The notes beneath the pieces are model-generated. The model saw nothing but the letters and a program-made list of their open reading frames with translations, was not told where the DNA came from and did no database searches. The translations under genes and the position numbers were made by a program. A stretch of 64,000 nt of DNA, taken from Paenibacillus foliorum (GTDB lineage: Bacteria > Bacillota > Bacilli > Paenibacillales > NBRC-103111). The stretch covers positions 1-64,000 of the forward strand of contig NZ_WHOD01000070.1 in the NCBI RefSeq assembly GCF_013141765.1. Reading direction: 5' to 3'. Below are positions 31,777 to 41,101 of this stretch, in pieces. How positions within the stretch are numbered: the first letter of the stretch is position 1; each line of letters begins with the position of its first letter.

Positions 31777-33576
31777 TTACTCTGCGGACACAATATAGTA
31801 ATACAGGGGCTGGCCTCCCGCATGAACCTCAACTTCCACTTCCTTGTAAGTTTCCTCAATATAGCTGACGAGCTGTTCGGTCTGATCTGGGGCCGCTTCT
31901 TCTCCCGTATACATGGTAACAATCTCCGCTCCATCATTGAGCAAGCTATCTATCAGCCTCTTACAGGAAGCTACTAAATCAGGCTCAGCATTCACAATTT
32001 TGCTGTTGTGAATTCCAATATAATCCCCTTGTTTGATGTCTATATCGTCAATACGTGTATCACGAACAGCATGGGTAATCTGACCTGACTGAACCTGACT
32101 GATAGCCTCATTCATACTCTCCGTATTCTCATCAAGTACAGCGTTCTCCTGAAAAGCAAGTACAGCAGCGATACCTTGCGGGATCGATTTGGTAGGAATA
32201 ACCACAATTTGCTTGTCTTCTACAAGATCAACCGCTTGCTTAGCAGCTAGAATGATGTTTGAATTGTTAGGAAGAACAAACACCGTGTGAGCTGGAACCA
32301 GTCGTACTGCGTTCACAATATCCTCCGTACTCGGATTCATGGTCTGACCCCCGTGAAGCACTTGATCCACACCCAAGCTGTTGAAAATATTGGAAATCCC
32401 TTGTCCGACAGATACCCCAACAAATCCATAACGCTTTATTCCGTTTTCAGCCTGCACAATAGCAGCCGAATCGCCATCATTATAAGAAACTTGCTTAAAT
32501 GCACTAGGAGCATTCGCCGCTGTACCTAGCTCGCTTTCGTTCCTATACAGCTCTTCAGCTTCTTCCAGCAGCAGATGTGTATGCTGATCACGCATATTCT
32601 CGATTTTGATCCGGCTTAAAGCGCCATATTGCATCGCATGGTTCATTACCGTTCCCGGAAATTCTGCATGGATGTGTACCTTGACTAGATCATCATCTGC
32701 AACAACCAATAGGGAATCTCCGAAGTTAGACAACTCCTGCCGGAATAGCTGCTCATCGAAGGTAAGACCTGTCAGCTTTTGCTTCTGTGCCTGCAGAGTA
32801 ACCATAAATTCTGTGCAGTAACCGAATTCGATATCCTCTGTTGACAACTGAGCTTGCGCCCGCTTAGGTTCTCCATGCGGAATTCCTTTGCCAGCGGCTG
32901 AAAAACCCCGTTGTGCTTCGGCTTCATTATCTTTGCTGCCTGTTTCTCCGTCAACTTGCTCCAAAGCCTGAAGAAAGCCCTCGTAGATTAGGAGCAAGCC
33001 TTGACCGCCCGCATCCACTACTCCGACCTGCTTAAGTATGGGCAGCAGGTCCGGTGTTTTGGACAGCGCCTCTCTACCTTTATCACATACTTCTCTCATT
33101 AGCTCGACCACATTCGTTATGCGTCCTGCTTGTTTAACCGCGTGCTTGGCGGCTTCCTTGGCAACGGTTAGAATCGTTCCCTCTACCGGCTTGACGACAG
33201 CCTTATAGGCCATATTCACGCCGTTCTGCAGCGCTGCCGCAAACTGACGAGCATCGATCGAATCCGTTTCCATCACTTCTTTTGAAAATCCACGAAATAG
33301 TTGTGACAAAATCACTCCTGAATTGCCGCGCGCACCCATCAACAGGCCTTTGGCCAAAGCTTCCGCCAATGTACCTATCTGTTGAGATGGACGCCGCTTC
33401 AGTTCCTCAACACCAGAGGTAAAAGTCAGGTTCATATTAGTCCCTGTGTCCCCATCGGGCACAGGAAACACATTGAGCGCATTGACCTTCTCCACATTAT
33501 CTCTCAGTTGCTGCGCTCCCTTTTCCACCATGCGGATAAAGTCATTCCCATTAATACGAACTAGGTGCTTACTCAA
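31777..33576 (-). CDS. fakA: Fatty acid kinase subunit FakA (YloV, DAK2 domain)
   Basis: The product has about 599 residues. The N-terminal DhaL/DAK2 nucleotide domain (1-205) reads NALNVFPVPDGDTGTNMNLT, LLMGARGNSGVILSQLFRGF, GVVDAGGQGLLLIYEGFL. A middle domain with FGYCTEFMVTLQ and a C-terminal FakB-binding domain (QGISNIFNSLGVDQVLHGG, QTMNPSTEDIVNAV) follow. It phosphorylates fatty acids bound to DegV/FakB for phospholipid synthesis. TTG 33576 is eight bases after AAGGGG; TTG 33579 is the alternative. It follows the Asp23-like gene in the same transcript. Confidence 0.95.
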   Translation of the reverse strand: MSKHLVRINGNDFIRMVEKGAQQLRDNVEKVNALNVFPVPDGDTGTNMNLTFTSGVEELKRRPSQQIGTLAEALAKGLLMGARGNSGVILSQLFRGFSKEVMETDSIDARQFAAALQNGVNMAYKAVVKPVEGTILTVAKEAAKHAVKQAGRITNVVELMREVCDKGREALSKTPDLLPILKQVGVVDAGGQGLLLIYEGFLQALEQVDGETGSKDNEAEAQRGFSAAGKGIPHGEPKRAQAQLSTEDIEFGYCTEFMVTLQAQKQKLTGLTFDEQLFRQELSNFGDSLLVVADDDLVKVHIHAEFPGTVMNHAMQYGALSRIKIENMRDQHTHLLLEEAEELYRNESELGTAANAPSAFKQVSYNDGDSAAIVQAENGIKRYGFVGVSVGQGISNIFNSLGVDQVLHGGQTMNPSTEDIVNAVRLVPAHTVFVLPNNSNIILAAKQAVDLVEDKQIVVIPTKSIPQGIAAVLAFQENAVLDENTESMNEAISQVQSGQITHAVRDTRIDDIDIKQGDYIGIHNSKIVNAEPDLVASCKRLIDSLLNDGAEIVTMYTGEEAAPDQTEQLVSYIEETYKEVEVEVHAGGQPLYYYIVSAE

Positions 33577-33646
33577 CAAACATTCCCCTTCCTACCTCAC
33601 TCAGATTGAAACCATTCCACTTTCCGGTTAGAGGCTTACTCTATTT

Positions 33647-34012
33647 TTATTCAGATACCCGGACCCCCTGAACATAAATGTTCACGGACTCCACCTGAAG
33701 CCCTGCAACCTCACTTAATACATACTTTACTTTTGTCTGAACATTGTGAGCTACAACTGATATTTTCGTTCCATAGCTTACAATGATATATAAATCAATT
33801 GCCGTCGCACCTTGCGCATCACGACGGATCTCTACACCACGGCTCAAATTATCTTGTCGAAGCAGCTCCGCAAACCCGTCCTTAAGTTGATTACGCGATG
33901 CCATTCCAACGAGTCCATAACAATCCAAAGCAGCTGAGCCTGCCAATACAGCAATAACCCCATCAGCTACCCATACTTTTCCGTACTCCGTAGCAAGTTC
34001 TATAGCCATCAT
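33647..34012 (-). CDS. yloU: Asp23/Gls24 family protein (YloU)
   Basis: The 121-residue product starts at ATG 34012, six bases after AAGGAG. It has the Asp23 fold: EYGKVWVADGVIAVLAGSAA, DCYGLVGMASRN, GVEIRRDAQGATAIDLYIIV, NVQTKVKYVLSEVAGLQVES. It is the usual partner of YloV in Firmicutes. Asp23 proteins are alkaline- or envelope-stress linked; how YloU assists the kinase is not settled. Confidence 0.93.
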   Translation of the reverse strand: MMAIELATEYGKVWVADGVIAVLAGSAALDCYGLVGMASRNQLKDGFAELLRQDNLSRGVEIRRDAQGATAIDLYIIVSYGTKISVVAHNVQTKVKYVLSEVAGLQVESVNIYVQGVRVSE

Positions 34013-34144
34013 CAATAGCTCCTTTGATATAGATTAGAATGGACTCATTTTTTATTTTACTATATCAGCTTGCAGAAATAAATAAAATATACAAGACCTC
34101 TATTTGATCACTTAAGAAATTATAGAAAAAACATCGCTGGAACA

Positions 34145-34174
34145 TTGACGTTATTTGTTACATTGTGCTATGAT
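34145..34174 (+). promoter_or_regulatory. Sigma-A promoter of rpmB
   Basis: TTGACG at 34145-34150, an 18-base spacer, TATGAT at 34169-34174. It lies 90 bases before the rpmB start, and the 5' leader shows a possible weak hairpin (GAGATCG...CGAGGATCT). Confidence 0.7.
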
Positions 34175-34264
34175 ATTTGAGTGTGTTTTTTAACAGGATT
34201 TGCTTACGGAGAGATCGCTTTCGAGGATCTTTGATCATCGTAGCTTTTAAGGAGGTGTCATACA

Positions 34265-34453
34265 ATGTCCCGCAAATGTTTTATTACCGGTAAAGGACCC
34301 GGAACAGGCAACCATGTATCTCATGCTAACAATAAGTCGAAGCGTACTTGGGGTGTTAACGTTCAAAAGGTTCGTATTCTTGTGGACGGAAAACCAAAGC
34401 GCGTTTATGTAAGCACGAAGGCTTTGAAATCCGGAAAAGTTACTCGTGTGTAA
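34265..34453 (+). CDS. rpmB: 50S ribosomal protein L28
   Basis: The 62-residue protein starts at ATG 34265 behind [29 protein letters not shown] is the L28 N-terminus; [18 protein letters not shown] and [15 protein letters not shown] complete it. Only one Cys remains, so this is the zinc-independent form. It is the only plus-strand gene in this part, transcribed alone between spoVM and yloU as in B. subtilis. Confidence 0.98.
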   Translation: MSRKCFITGKGPGTGNHVSHANNKSKRTWGVNVQKVRILVDGKPKRVYVSTKALKSGKVTRV

Positions 34454-34470
34454 TCTTTAACCACTAACGA

Positions 34471-34502
34471 CAAAAAGCACCTGGGGCCCAGGTGCTTTTT
34501 TT
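34471..34502 (+). terminator. Terminator of rpmB
   Basis: AAAAGCACCTGGG-GCCCAGGTGCTTTTTTT: the stem AGCACCTGGG/CCCAGGTGCT is nearly perfect with A and T runs on both sides. It may also act on the convergent transcript. Confidence 0.92.
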
Positions 34503-34607
34503 AGTTTCATGTTGATAAGTAAGTAGAAGCTTTATACTTGACTTCGCCCAACCTTGGCTAATGCGACTCATCCTGTATGGAAGGCGAAGCCTTTGGATAT
34601 TCTAGAG

Positions 34608-34688
34608 TTAGTTTTTGCTGAACGTACTAAGTACGGCTTTTACTAATCCGCCTAACAACCTCGGTAGCTTGATTGTATAAAATCTCAT
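34608..34688 (-). CDS. spoVM: Stage V sporulation protein M
   Basis: The 26-residue peptide reads MRFYTIKLPRLLGGLVKAVL then STFSKN, close to the B. subtilis SpoVM sequence. GAAGGAGGGG stands six bases before ATG 34688. SpoVM is an amphipathic helix that marks the convex forespore membrane and anchors the SpoIVA coat basement layer. The conserved Pro and GG hinge are present. It lies between rpe and rpmB, the syntenic site. It is too short for ordinary ORF calling and is easily missed. Confidence 0.95.
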   Translation of the reverse strand: MRFYTIKLPRLLGGLVKAVLSTFSKN

Positions 34689-34844
34689 TTCTGCCCCTCC
34701 TTCTAGGTTGCGTTTAACCAGCTGCGTTTCCTTAAACATCTTGTGCTCAAGCTGGCATCACGCTGTTATTCCCAACCATCATGTTCATCATACTCCATTA
34801 TATTCCTCTATTTTCAAAACGTGCCTATCCATTCGAATCAGCCT

Positions 34845-34886
34845 AAAAAAACAAAAAAGGCTACAAAAGCCGAAACTTTTGTAACC
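34845..34886 (-). terminator. Terminator after the membrane protein downstream of rpe
   Basis: On the minus strand GGTTACAAAAG-TTTCGG-CTTTTGTAGCC is followed by six T. It ends the long prpC-rpe transcript before spoVM, which must therefore have its own promoter between 34689 and 34845; none is obvious. Confidence 0.88.
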
Positions 34887-34937
34887 ATATTATGCAGCTT
34901 AAAGCCGATTTATGAACGCATAGGAACATGGATAATA

Positions 34938-35195
34938 TTAAACAGATGCAGGCAATGTGCCCGCTTTAATTGTAAGATAGATCGCATAAATAACGGCAAA
35001 AATGAAATAGAGTACAATCGTGGTCACAACAAAAGCAATCCTCATGCCACGGCTTTCATTCCTTTTAAAAAACTGAATTCCCGTGTACAGCGCACCTAAG
35101 GAAAAAAGATATTTCAATAAGTCCTGAATTTGCGAAAAAAGCGTCAACATACCTGCACATAATAAACTAAACCCTAGTACGGTTAGAAATCTCAC
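34938..35195 (-). CDS. Small two-helix membrane protein after rpe
   Basis: GTG 35195 lies five bases beyond the rpe stop, with GGAGTGAGG just upstream, and gives an 85-residue protein. The longer frame inside rpe has no support. Two or three hydrophobic segments are visible (FLTVLGFSLLCAGMLTLF, LKYLFSLGALYTGIQFF, IAFVVTTIVLYFIFAVIY) with a basic loop KRNESRGMR between. Function unknown. The tight spacing indicates coupling to rpe. Confidence 0.75.
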   Translation of the reverse strand: MRFLTVLGFSLLCAGMLTLFSQIQDLLKYLFSLGALYTGIQFFKRNESRGMRIAFVVTTIVLYFIFAVIYAIYLTIKAGTLPASV

Positions 35196-35199
35196 AGCC

Positions 35200-35856
35200 T
35201 CACTCCTCGCCACGAAGTTTCCGTATAGCTTCTGCTCGATCCTGTTGGGTGAAAACAGCATTACCCGCCACAAGTACATCAGCACCCGCTGCAGCCACTT
35301 GTCGCGCCGTTACGGCATTGATTCCACCGTCTACCTCAATGTGTACATCCTTCAAGCCGCGTTCATTCAACATTTCACGAAGCTTAGCAATTTTGGGCAG
35401 CATACCAGGAATAAACTGTTGGCCCCCAAAACCAGGATTCACCGTCATAATTAAAACAAGGTCCAATATCTCGTCCATCACATGCTCAATTGTTGATAAC
35501 GGGGTCGCTGGGTTAAGTACTACACCCGTTTTGATTCCCTGTTCTTTTATTAAATGAAGCGTACGGTGCAAATGACGGCACGCTTCTACATGTACGGAAA
35601 TCAAGTCAGCTCCCGCTTTAGCGAAAGCCGGTATATATAGATCTGGATTCTCGATCATCAGATGAACGTCGAGAGTAAGCGCGGTATGCGGGCGAATCGC
35701 CTCAACTACCAAAGGTCCGATGGTGATGTTAGGGACGAAATGTCCGTCCATCACATCCACATGAATCCAATCCGCGCCTCCACGCTCCACATCTGCGATT
35801 TCAGCACCCAACTTAGAAAAATCTGCCGACAAAATAGACGGTGCTATATTCAGCAT
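35200..35856 (-). CDS. rpe: Ribulose-phosphate 3-epimerase
   Basis: The 218-residue TIM barrel interconverts ribulose 5-phosphate and xylulose 5-phosphate in the pentose phosphate pathway. Motifs: [85 protein letters not shown]. The metal-binding His and Asp residues are all present. AAAGGAGG precedes ATG 35856, and the start lies one base past the rsgA stop. Confidence 0.97.
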   Translation of the reverse strand: MLNIAPSILSADFSKLGAEIADVERGGADWIHVDVMDGHFVPNITIGPLVVEAIRPHTALTLDVHLMIENPDLYIPAFAKAGADLISVHVEACRHLHRTLHLIKEQGIKTGVVLNPATPLSTIEHVMDEILDLVLIMTVNPGFGGQQFIPGMLPKIAKLREMLNERGLKDVHIEVDGGINAVTARQVAAAGADVLVAGNAVFTQQDRAEAIRKLRGEE

Positions 35857-35857
35857 A

Positions 35858-36844
35858 TCAGTACCTCCTTTTTCTCTCTTTAATTTCGGTTAGAAAGTGC
35901 AAATAGTGATCATAGCGGGAGGCAGATATCTTCCCTTGATCCTTCGCTTCAATAACCTTGCACTCAGGCTCATGCTGATGCTGGCAGCCGCGGAACTTAC
36001 ATTCCGCCGTGTAAGGCTGAAACTCCTTGAAGCAAGCACTAAGATCCTCTGCTTCCTCAACCTGAGCAAAATCAAGCTGGCTAAAGCCAGGCGTATCCGC
36101 AACAAGACCGCCATTATTCAAACGAATTAATTCCACATGTCGGGTCGTGTGTTTTCCCCTTCCGAGCTTCATGCTTATTTGATTTGTTTCGAGCTGCAGT
36201 CCAGGAACCATAGCATTCAGCAATGAAGATTTACCTACACCAGACTGACCAGCGAATACACTGATTCGACCGGAAAGCCTCTCGAGAATGGGCTCGATCC
36301 CAACGCCCATTTTAGCGCTAGTCACAACAACTTGGTATCCGATCTTCTCATACAATTCAACGATATAGTTCATGCTGCCTGATAGGATTTCAACATCCTC
36401 AACAGAGCCGGACTTAGCACTAGAGCCACTCCACTTTTGCGGCTGGTATAGTGTATCCGAATCAGAAGTTGCATCAGCTACCATCAAATCTTGTTTAGTC
36501 AAACAAATAATAGTCTCCAAACCGGCACTTTCCGTGTGTACTAGAAATTTGTCCAGCAACTGCAAATTTAACGCTGGCTCCTGTACGGCAAATACCAATA
36601 CAGCCAGCTCCACATTAGCGACCTGTGGACGAAGCAGCTCGGAGCTGCGAGGCAAAATTTCATCTACAGTCCCTTCACCATTTTCAGTCAACCCATAAAG
36701 AACCCGATCCCCAACCAACGGGGACTCGCCGCGTTTCTTAAAAATCCCACGAGCCCGGCATTGAACTGAAGTCATGTTTTCTCCATCTTCAGGTAACACG
36801 TAATAATAACCGCTTAGCGCCTTTACAATAAGACCGTGTGGCAT
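35858..36844 (-). CDS. rsgA: Ribosome small subunit-dependent GTPase A
   Basis: The 328-residue protein is a circularly permuted GTPase that helps mature the 30S subunit. An OB fold (1-75) is followed by G4 CLTKQDL, G1 [17 protein letters not shown] and G3 ADTPGFSQL. The zinc motif closes it ([16 protein letters not shown]). ATG 36844 shares its A with the TAA of prkC (TAATG), and GGAGG lies upstream. The order prpC-prkC-rsgA-rpe is typical of Firmicutes. Confidence 0.97.
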   Translation of the reverse strand: MPHGLIVKALSGYYYVLPEDGENMTSVQCRARGIFKKRGESPLVGDRVLYGLTENGEGTVDEILPRSSELLRPQVANVELAVLVFAVQEPALNLQLLDKFLVHTESAGLETIICLTKQDLMVADATSDSDTLYQPQKWSGSSAKSGSVEDVEILSGSMNYIVELYEKIGYQVVVTSAKMGVGIEPILERLSGRISVFAGQSGVGKSSLLNAMVPGLQLETNQISMKLGRGKHTTRHVELIRLNNGGLVADTPGFSQLDFAQVEEAEDLSACFKEFQPYTAECKFRGCQHQHEPECKVIEAKDQGKISASRYDHYLHFLTEIKERKRRY

Positions 36845-39126
36845 TAGTTTCTGCCTCCTGTACCGGCACTATTACCCGGTGTGGCGTTTGTTGGAGTTGG
36901 TGTTGGAGTTCCCTGAGTACTTTGAGCTCCTGTACTAGTTCCACTGCTTGTGCCTGTTCCTGTGCCAGTACCAGGAGTAGTTCCTCCTGAATTTGTTGGC
37001 GGCTTAGTCCCCGCTCCCGGTGTTCCTGTTCCAGGCGTTGTAGTCTGACCTGGTGTATTAGTGCCTGGTGTTGTAGTACCAGGGGGTGTGGCACCTGGAG
37101 TTGTAGCACCCGGCACTGTCGTTCCTGATGAACCAGACGGGATAGGATTGAATGGCTTACCATTCTTCTGAGCGATATAATCGTCATAAGTAACGGTTAT
37201 CATATCGGCAAGTACATTGTCCTGTTTAACCTGAATGACAGCTCGTTTATCTGGAGCTACTACGAGGCTTACGTCTACCGTACTCGCCTTAGTTACTTTT
37301 GTTATGGTTTTATATTCAAAGTTTTCATACATGGCATCACTCAATATAAGCTTAACGGTCGTTTCCTTGCCATCCTTGGTCGGCTTAATTGGCACGGCAA
37401 TCTTCATAGGCCCTGCTTCTTCTGGTAGTCCCGAGCTGATGATCAGCTTGATTTCGGCCCCTGGCGAAACCTCATCATTATATTTGTAAGGGAATTGCGT
37501 AATAACCTTACCTTTAGGCTGTTTATAGCTGGCTTCTACATTGATGCCATCTTGAGCAAGCTTCAAGTTGCTGACAGTAATCCGAGATTTAGCCTCAGAT
37601 TCGCTTAATCCCTCTAAATCAGGCATTTTGAACGTTTCTCTACCCTTGCTGACTGTTAACATGACGACAGCGGTCGCTGGATCCAACTCATCATTTAATG
37701 CCGGCGTTTGTAAAATAACGGTCTCCGGTTCTTCATTCACAAACTCCTGCTTCACCTTAATTCGGTCATCCGTTATGCCAAGAGCCATAATCGCCGTTTT
37801 TGCGTCTCCCAGCTTCTTGCCTGTAACACCTGGCATTTTAAGCTTTTCAACACCTTTACTGATGTATAAGGTTTCTTTAGAATGAATCTTGAGCTTCATG
37901 TTCATATGATCCTGACGAATGACCACATCCTTCGGCACGTCCTTGGAGCTTTCCGGAATGATCTCAACCTCCAGATTAGCCGCTTTCAGCATCGACTGTG
38001 CTTCCGTTACCGGCTTGTTAACAACCGTAGGAACGTCAACCTCCTGAATCACGAACTTGGCTTTCACCACTCCAACCATATACCACATTCCGCCCAGCAA
38101 CAGCAGTAATATGATGATCCAGATGAGTGGCTTTACCCAACGCTTTTTCTTTTTTTCCTGAGGCTCCTCTTCGTCTCTTGAAGTGCCGAAATCCCGATCT
38201 CCAGCCGAAAGAGAATACTGATCTGGACGGATCGCAGGAATAACACGCGTCTTCTCTTCATCCAACTCATCATCGTCCATAAAATTGACTTTAGCTTCAT
38301 TACGTCTATGAGGGAGCAGACAACTGTCCAAATCATCCAGCATTTGCTTAGCAGAACGATAACGCTCCGCTGGGTTTTTACGCATAGCTTTCAAAATAAT
38401 ATTTTCCACGCTTTGCGGAATAAGAGGATTCACCTTGCGTGGCTCCTCCACTTCCTCCTGTAAATGCTTCAATGCCACACTGATCGGACTTTCCCCCAAA
38501 AAAGGCAGACGACCCGTAAGCATCTGATACATAACAATACCTAGTGAATAAAGGTCTGATTGCTCACCCGTAAAGGTTCCTTTGGCATGCTCTGGTGAAA
38601 AATAATGGACCGAGCCGACAACAGAGCCGGTTTGAGTTATTGTTGAAGAAGTGATTGCACGGGCAATCCCGAAGTCCGTAACCTTCACTCTGCCGTTTTT
38701 GCCGATTAAGATGTTATGAGGTTTAATATCACGATGAATGATTTGATTATGATGGGCATGATCAAGCGCATCACAAATTTGGCTGGCGAAATGGACGGCT
38801 TCTTCCACTTGAAGCGGCGCTTTTTCCTTAATAAGTTCATTTAAAGTCGTGCCTTCTATATACTCCATAACAATGTAATGGATATCTTCTTCTTGACCAA
38901 CATCATATATACTGACTACATTGGAGTGAGATAACGATGCCGCGGCCTGGGCTTCTCGTCGGAACCGCTGGATAAATTCCTCATCATGTACATACTGCGA
39001 ACGCAGAATCTTAACAGCAATATGGCGATGTAGTAATATATCTAGAGCCTTATAAACAATTGCCATTCCTCCGCCGCCTACACGCTCAAGAATTTCATAA
39101 CGTCCTCCCAGCTGCTTACCTATCAT
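36844..39126 (-). CDS. prkC: PASTA-domain Ser/Thr protein kinase PrkC
   Basis: The product has 760 residues. The kinase domain (1-270) has GGGGMAIVYKA, AVKIL, HRDIKPHNILIG and DFGIARA plus PEHAKG. A membrane helix (PLIWIIILLLLLGGMWYMVG) lies near residues 335-355. Three extracellular PASTA units follow (DVPTVVNKPVTEAQSMLKAA; KMPGVTGKKLGDAKTAIMAL; KMPDLEGLSESEAKSRITVS), then a beta domain. The last 100 or so residues are a low-complexity Gly/Thr/Pro tail. It senses muropeptides or lipid II in relatives and signals growth and germination. GAGGTG precedes ATG 39126. Confidence 0.96.
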   Translation of the reverse strand: MIGKQLGGRYEILERVGGGGMAIVYKALDILLHRHIAVKILRSQYVHDEEFIQRFRREAQAAASLSHSNVVSIYDVGQEEDIHYIVMEYIEGTTLNELIKEKAPLQVEEAVHFASQICDALDHAHHNQIIHRDIKPHNILIGKNGRVKVTDFGIARAITSSTITQTGSVVGSVHYFSPEHAKGTFTGEQSDLYSLGIVMYQMLTGRLPFLGESPISVALKHLQEEVEEPRKVNPLIPQSVENIILKAMRKNPAERYRSAKQMLDDLDSCLLPHRRNEAKVNFMDDDELDEEKTRVIPAIRPDQYSLSAGDRDFGTSRDEEEPQEKKKKRWVKPLIWIIILLLLLGGMWYMVGVVKAKFVIQEVDVPTVVNKPVTEAQSMLKAANLEVEIIPESSKDVPKDVVIRQDHMNMKLKIHSKETLYISKGVEKLKMPGVTGKKLGDAKTAIMALGITDDRIKVKQEFVNEEPETVILQTPALNDELDPATAVVMLTVSKGRETFKMPDLEGLSESEAKSRITVSNLKLAQDGINVEASYKQPKGKVITQFPYKYNDEVSPGAEIKLIISSGLPEEAGPMKIAVPIKPTKDGKETTVKLILSDAMYENFEYKTITKVTKASTVDVSLVVAPDKRAVIQVKQDNVLADMITVTYDDYIAQKNGKPFNPIPSGSSGTTVPGATTPGATPPGTTTPGTNTPGQTTTPGTGTPGAGTKPPTNSGGTTPGTGTGTGTSSGTSTGAQSTQGTPTPTPTNATPGNSAGTGGRN

Positions 39127-39132
39127 TCATCA

Positions 39133-39912
39133 TCACCTCTCTTCGCCGTCAAAATGAGCATTTTTCTCTGAATCACTTAAACCATTACTGACAAGCACAA
39201 GAGTAATATTATCATCGCCGCCAGCTTCCAGCGCTTCATTTACTAGCCGCTGAGCCTTGCTTTCCATAAGCCCGTCCCCATTCACAACCGCAAGCAGCTG
39301 ATCAGGGCTGACGAGACTGCTTAAGCCATCACTACATAAAAGTAAAATATCGCCTTGGTTCCAAGCCAAATCCCGTATATCAACTTCGATAGTCGCTTCC
39401 GTTCCTAGCGCCCTAGTCAGTACATTGCGTCTTGGATGATTCCCTGCTTCCTCTCGGGTGATTTGGCCGCTTTTAACCAATTCATTAACGAGAGAATGGT
39501 CCTCTGTAAGCTGTTCGATACCTTGAACATTTATTTGATAGGCGCGGCTGTCTCCAATATGTCCTACAACAACCGAATTTTCGTCCGCCAATACCGCTAC
39601 AACAGTAGTACCCATACCATGATAACTTTCCCGCTCAGCGGCGAAAGCGAATATCCTCTCGTTAGCAAGCTCCACCGCCGACTTCAAGAGCGTTCTTCGT
39701 TCCTCTACACTCGGACTTTCGGGAATTGCTTGCAATTCCGAATAGATTACATCAACTGCCATTTGACTAGCGATATCTCCCGCCTGATGACCGCCCATTC
39801 CATCCGCAACTATGGCCAACACGAAGCCATTCAAATTCTCCTGTACAATCGCGCGGTCCTCATTGACCATACGGACTCTTCCGATATCCGTTTGACTGGC
39901 CGTTTTGATCAT
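39133..39912 (-). CDS. prpC: PP2C-type protein phosphatase PrpC (Stp)
   Basis: ATG 39912 has GAGGTGAGGAG upstream and gives 259 residues; a GTG four codons earlier overlaps rlmN. PP2C metal sites are clear: VRMVNEDRA, LAIVADGMGGHQAGDIAS, GTTVVAVLADENSVVVGHIG, DSRAYQI, LLLCSDGLSSLV and GGDDNITLVLV. It reverses PrkC phosphorylation; the kinase follows by six bases. Confidence 0.96.
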   Translation of the reverse strand: MIKTASQTDIGRVRMVNEDRAIVQENLNGFVLAIVADGMGGHQAGDIASQMAVDVIYSELQAIPESPSVEERRTLLKSAVELANERIFAFAAERESYHGMGTTVVAVLADENSVVVGHIGDSRAYQINVQGIEQLTEDHSLVNELVKSGQITREEAGNHPRRNVLTRALGTEATIEVDIRDLAWNQGDILLLCSDGLSSLVSPDQLLAVVNGDGLMESKAQRLVNEALEAGGDDNITLVLVSNGLSDSEKNAHFDGEER

Positions 39913-39920
39913 GGTTCTCC

Positions 39921-41009
39921 TCACCTCGCACCTGACTCCATATGCTTCGCACGCAGCTGCCCACAGGCTGCCGCGATATCGCTGCCTTGTTCTCTCCGTA
40001 TAGTTGCATTAACTTTATTACGTTCCAAAATACGTTGGAATGCAAATATATCATCCCTAGGTGTCCGTACATAGTCACGCTCGGATACATAGTTAACTGG
40101 AATTAAATTAACGTGAGCCATTGGGAAGGATTTAAGCACTTGCCCCAGTTCCTCTGCATGCTCAGGACGATCATTAACTCCACCCATCAAAGCATATTCA
40201 AACGTAATTCTGCGACCTGTTTTGGCCACATAATATTGACAAGCTTCAATTAAATCAGCAAAAGGAAACCGTCGATTAACCGGCATCAGCTTAGAACGCA
40301 GCGTATCATTGGGAGCATGAATCGAGATCGCCAAATTAATCTGCGTTTGCTCATCAGCAAACCTGTATATGTTCGGTACGATTCCGCTCGTTGAAACTGT
40401 AATATGACGTTGACCAATATTCAAACCTTTAGGATGAATCATAACCTTCAGGAAGGACATCATGGCATCATAGTTTTCAAACGGTTCACCAATACCCATA
40501 ATAACGATACTGCTAACGCGCTCTTCAGACGCATCCAACAGCTGCTGAGCTTTTACTACCTGTGCAATAATTTCCCCCGAAGTTAAATTGCGCTTCAATC
40601 CAGTCAAGGTTGACGCACAAAATGTGCAGCCGATTCGGCAGCCAACCTGTGTCGTTACACAAACACTGTTACCATAGCTATGCTTCATAATGACAGTTTC
40701 AATGGCGTTTTTGTCAGACAACTCGAACAAAAACTTCACCGTTCCATCCTTGGATTCATATTTGGCAACTTCAGCCAAGGTGACGAAATCAAACTGCTGC
40801 GCCAGCTTATCACGAAGAGTTTTGGGCAGATTCGTCATCTCTTCGAAGCTTGATATTCTTTTCACATACAGCCAATCAAAAATTTGTCCGGCACGGAAAC
40901 CTGACTCACTATTATCTTTGACCCATTCCTGCCATTGCTCCAAAGTCAAATCGTATACATAAGGTTTATCAGGTTTATACATTTTCTGTTTTGTCAATTC
41001 CATTATCAT
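39921..41009 (-). CDS. rlmN: Dual-specificity 23S rRNA/tRNA methyltransferase RlmN
   Basis: The radical-SAM enzyme methylates C2 of A2503 in 23S rRNA and A37 in some tRNAs. The radical cluster motif is GCTFCAST in [45 protein letters not shown] and [20 protein letters not shown] follow. The C-terminal catalytic Cys lies in [12 protein letters not shown]. Start: ATG 41009 after AGG; ATG 41003 is possible. The stop overlaps the prpC ribosome site region. Confidence 0.95.
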   Translation of the reverse strand: MIMELTKQKMYKPDKPYVYDLTLEQWQEWVKDNSESGFRAGQIFDWLYVKRISSFEEMTNLPKTLRDKLAQQFDFVTLAEVAKYESKDGTVKFLFELSDKNAIETVIMKHSYGNSVCVTTQVGCRIGCTFCASTLTGLKRNLTSGEIIAQVVKAQQLLDASEERVSSIVIMGIGEPFENYDAMMSFLKVMIHPKGLNIGQRHITVSTSGIVPNIYRFADEQTQINLAISIHAPNDTLRSKLMPVNRRFPFADLIEACQYYVAKTGRRITFEYALMGGVNDRPEHAEELGQVLKSFPMAHVNLIPVNYVSERDYVRTPRDDIFAFQRILERNKVNATIRREQGSDIAAACGQLRAKHMESGAR

Positions 41010-41101
41010 CACAACCTGTTTTATCAATTAGAGTGCAGCAATATTGACGAAAATTTCGCTTATCACTGCACATACATTAGATTTTACCATATCTCTTTTA
41101 T

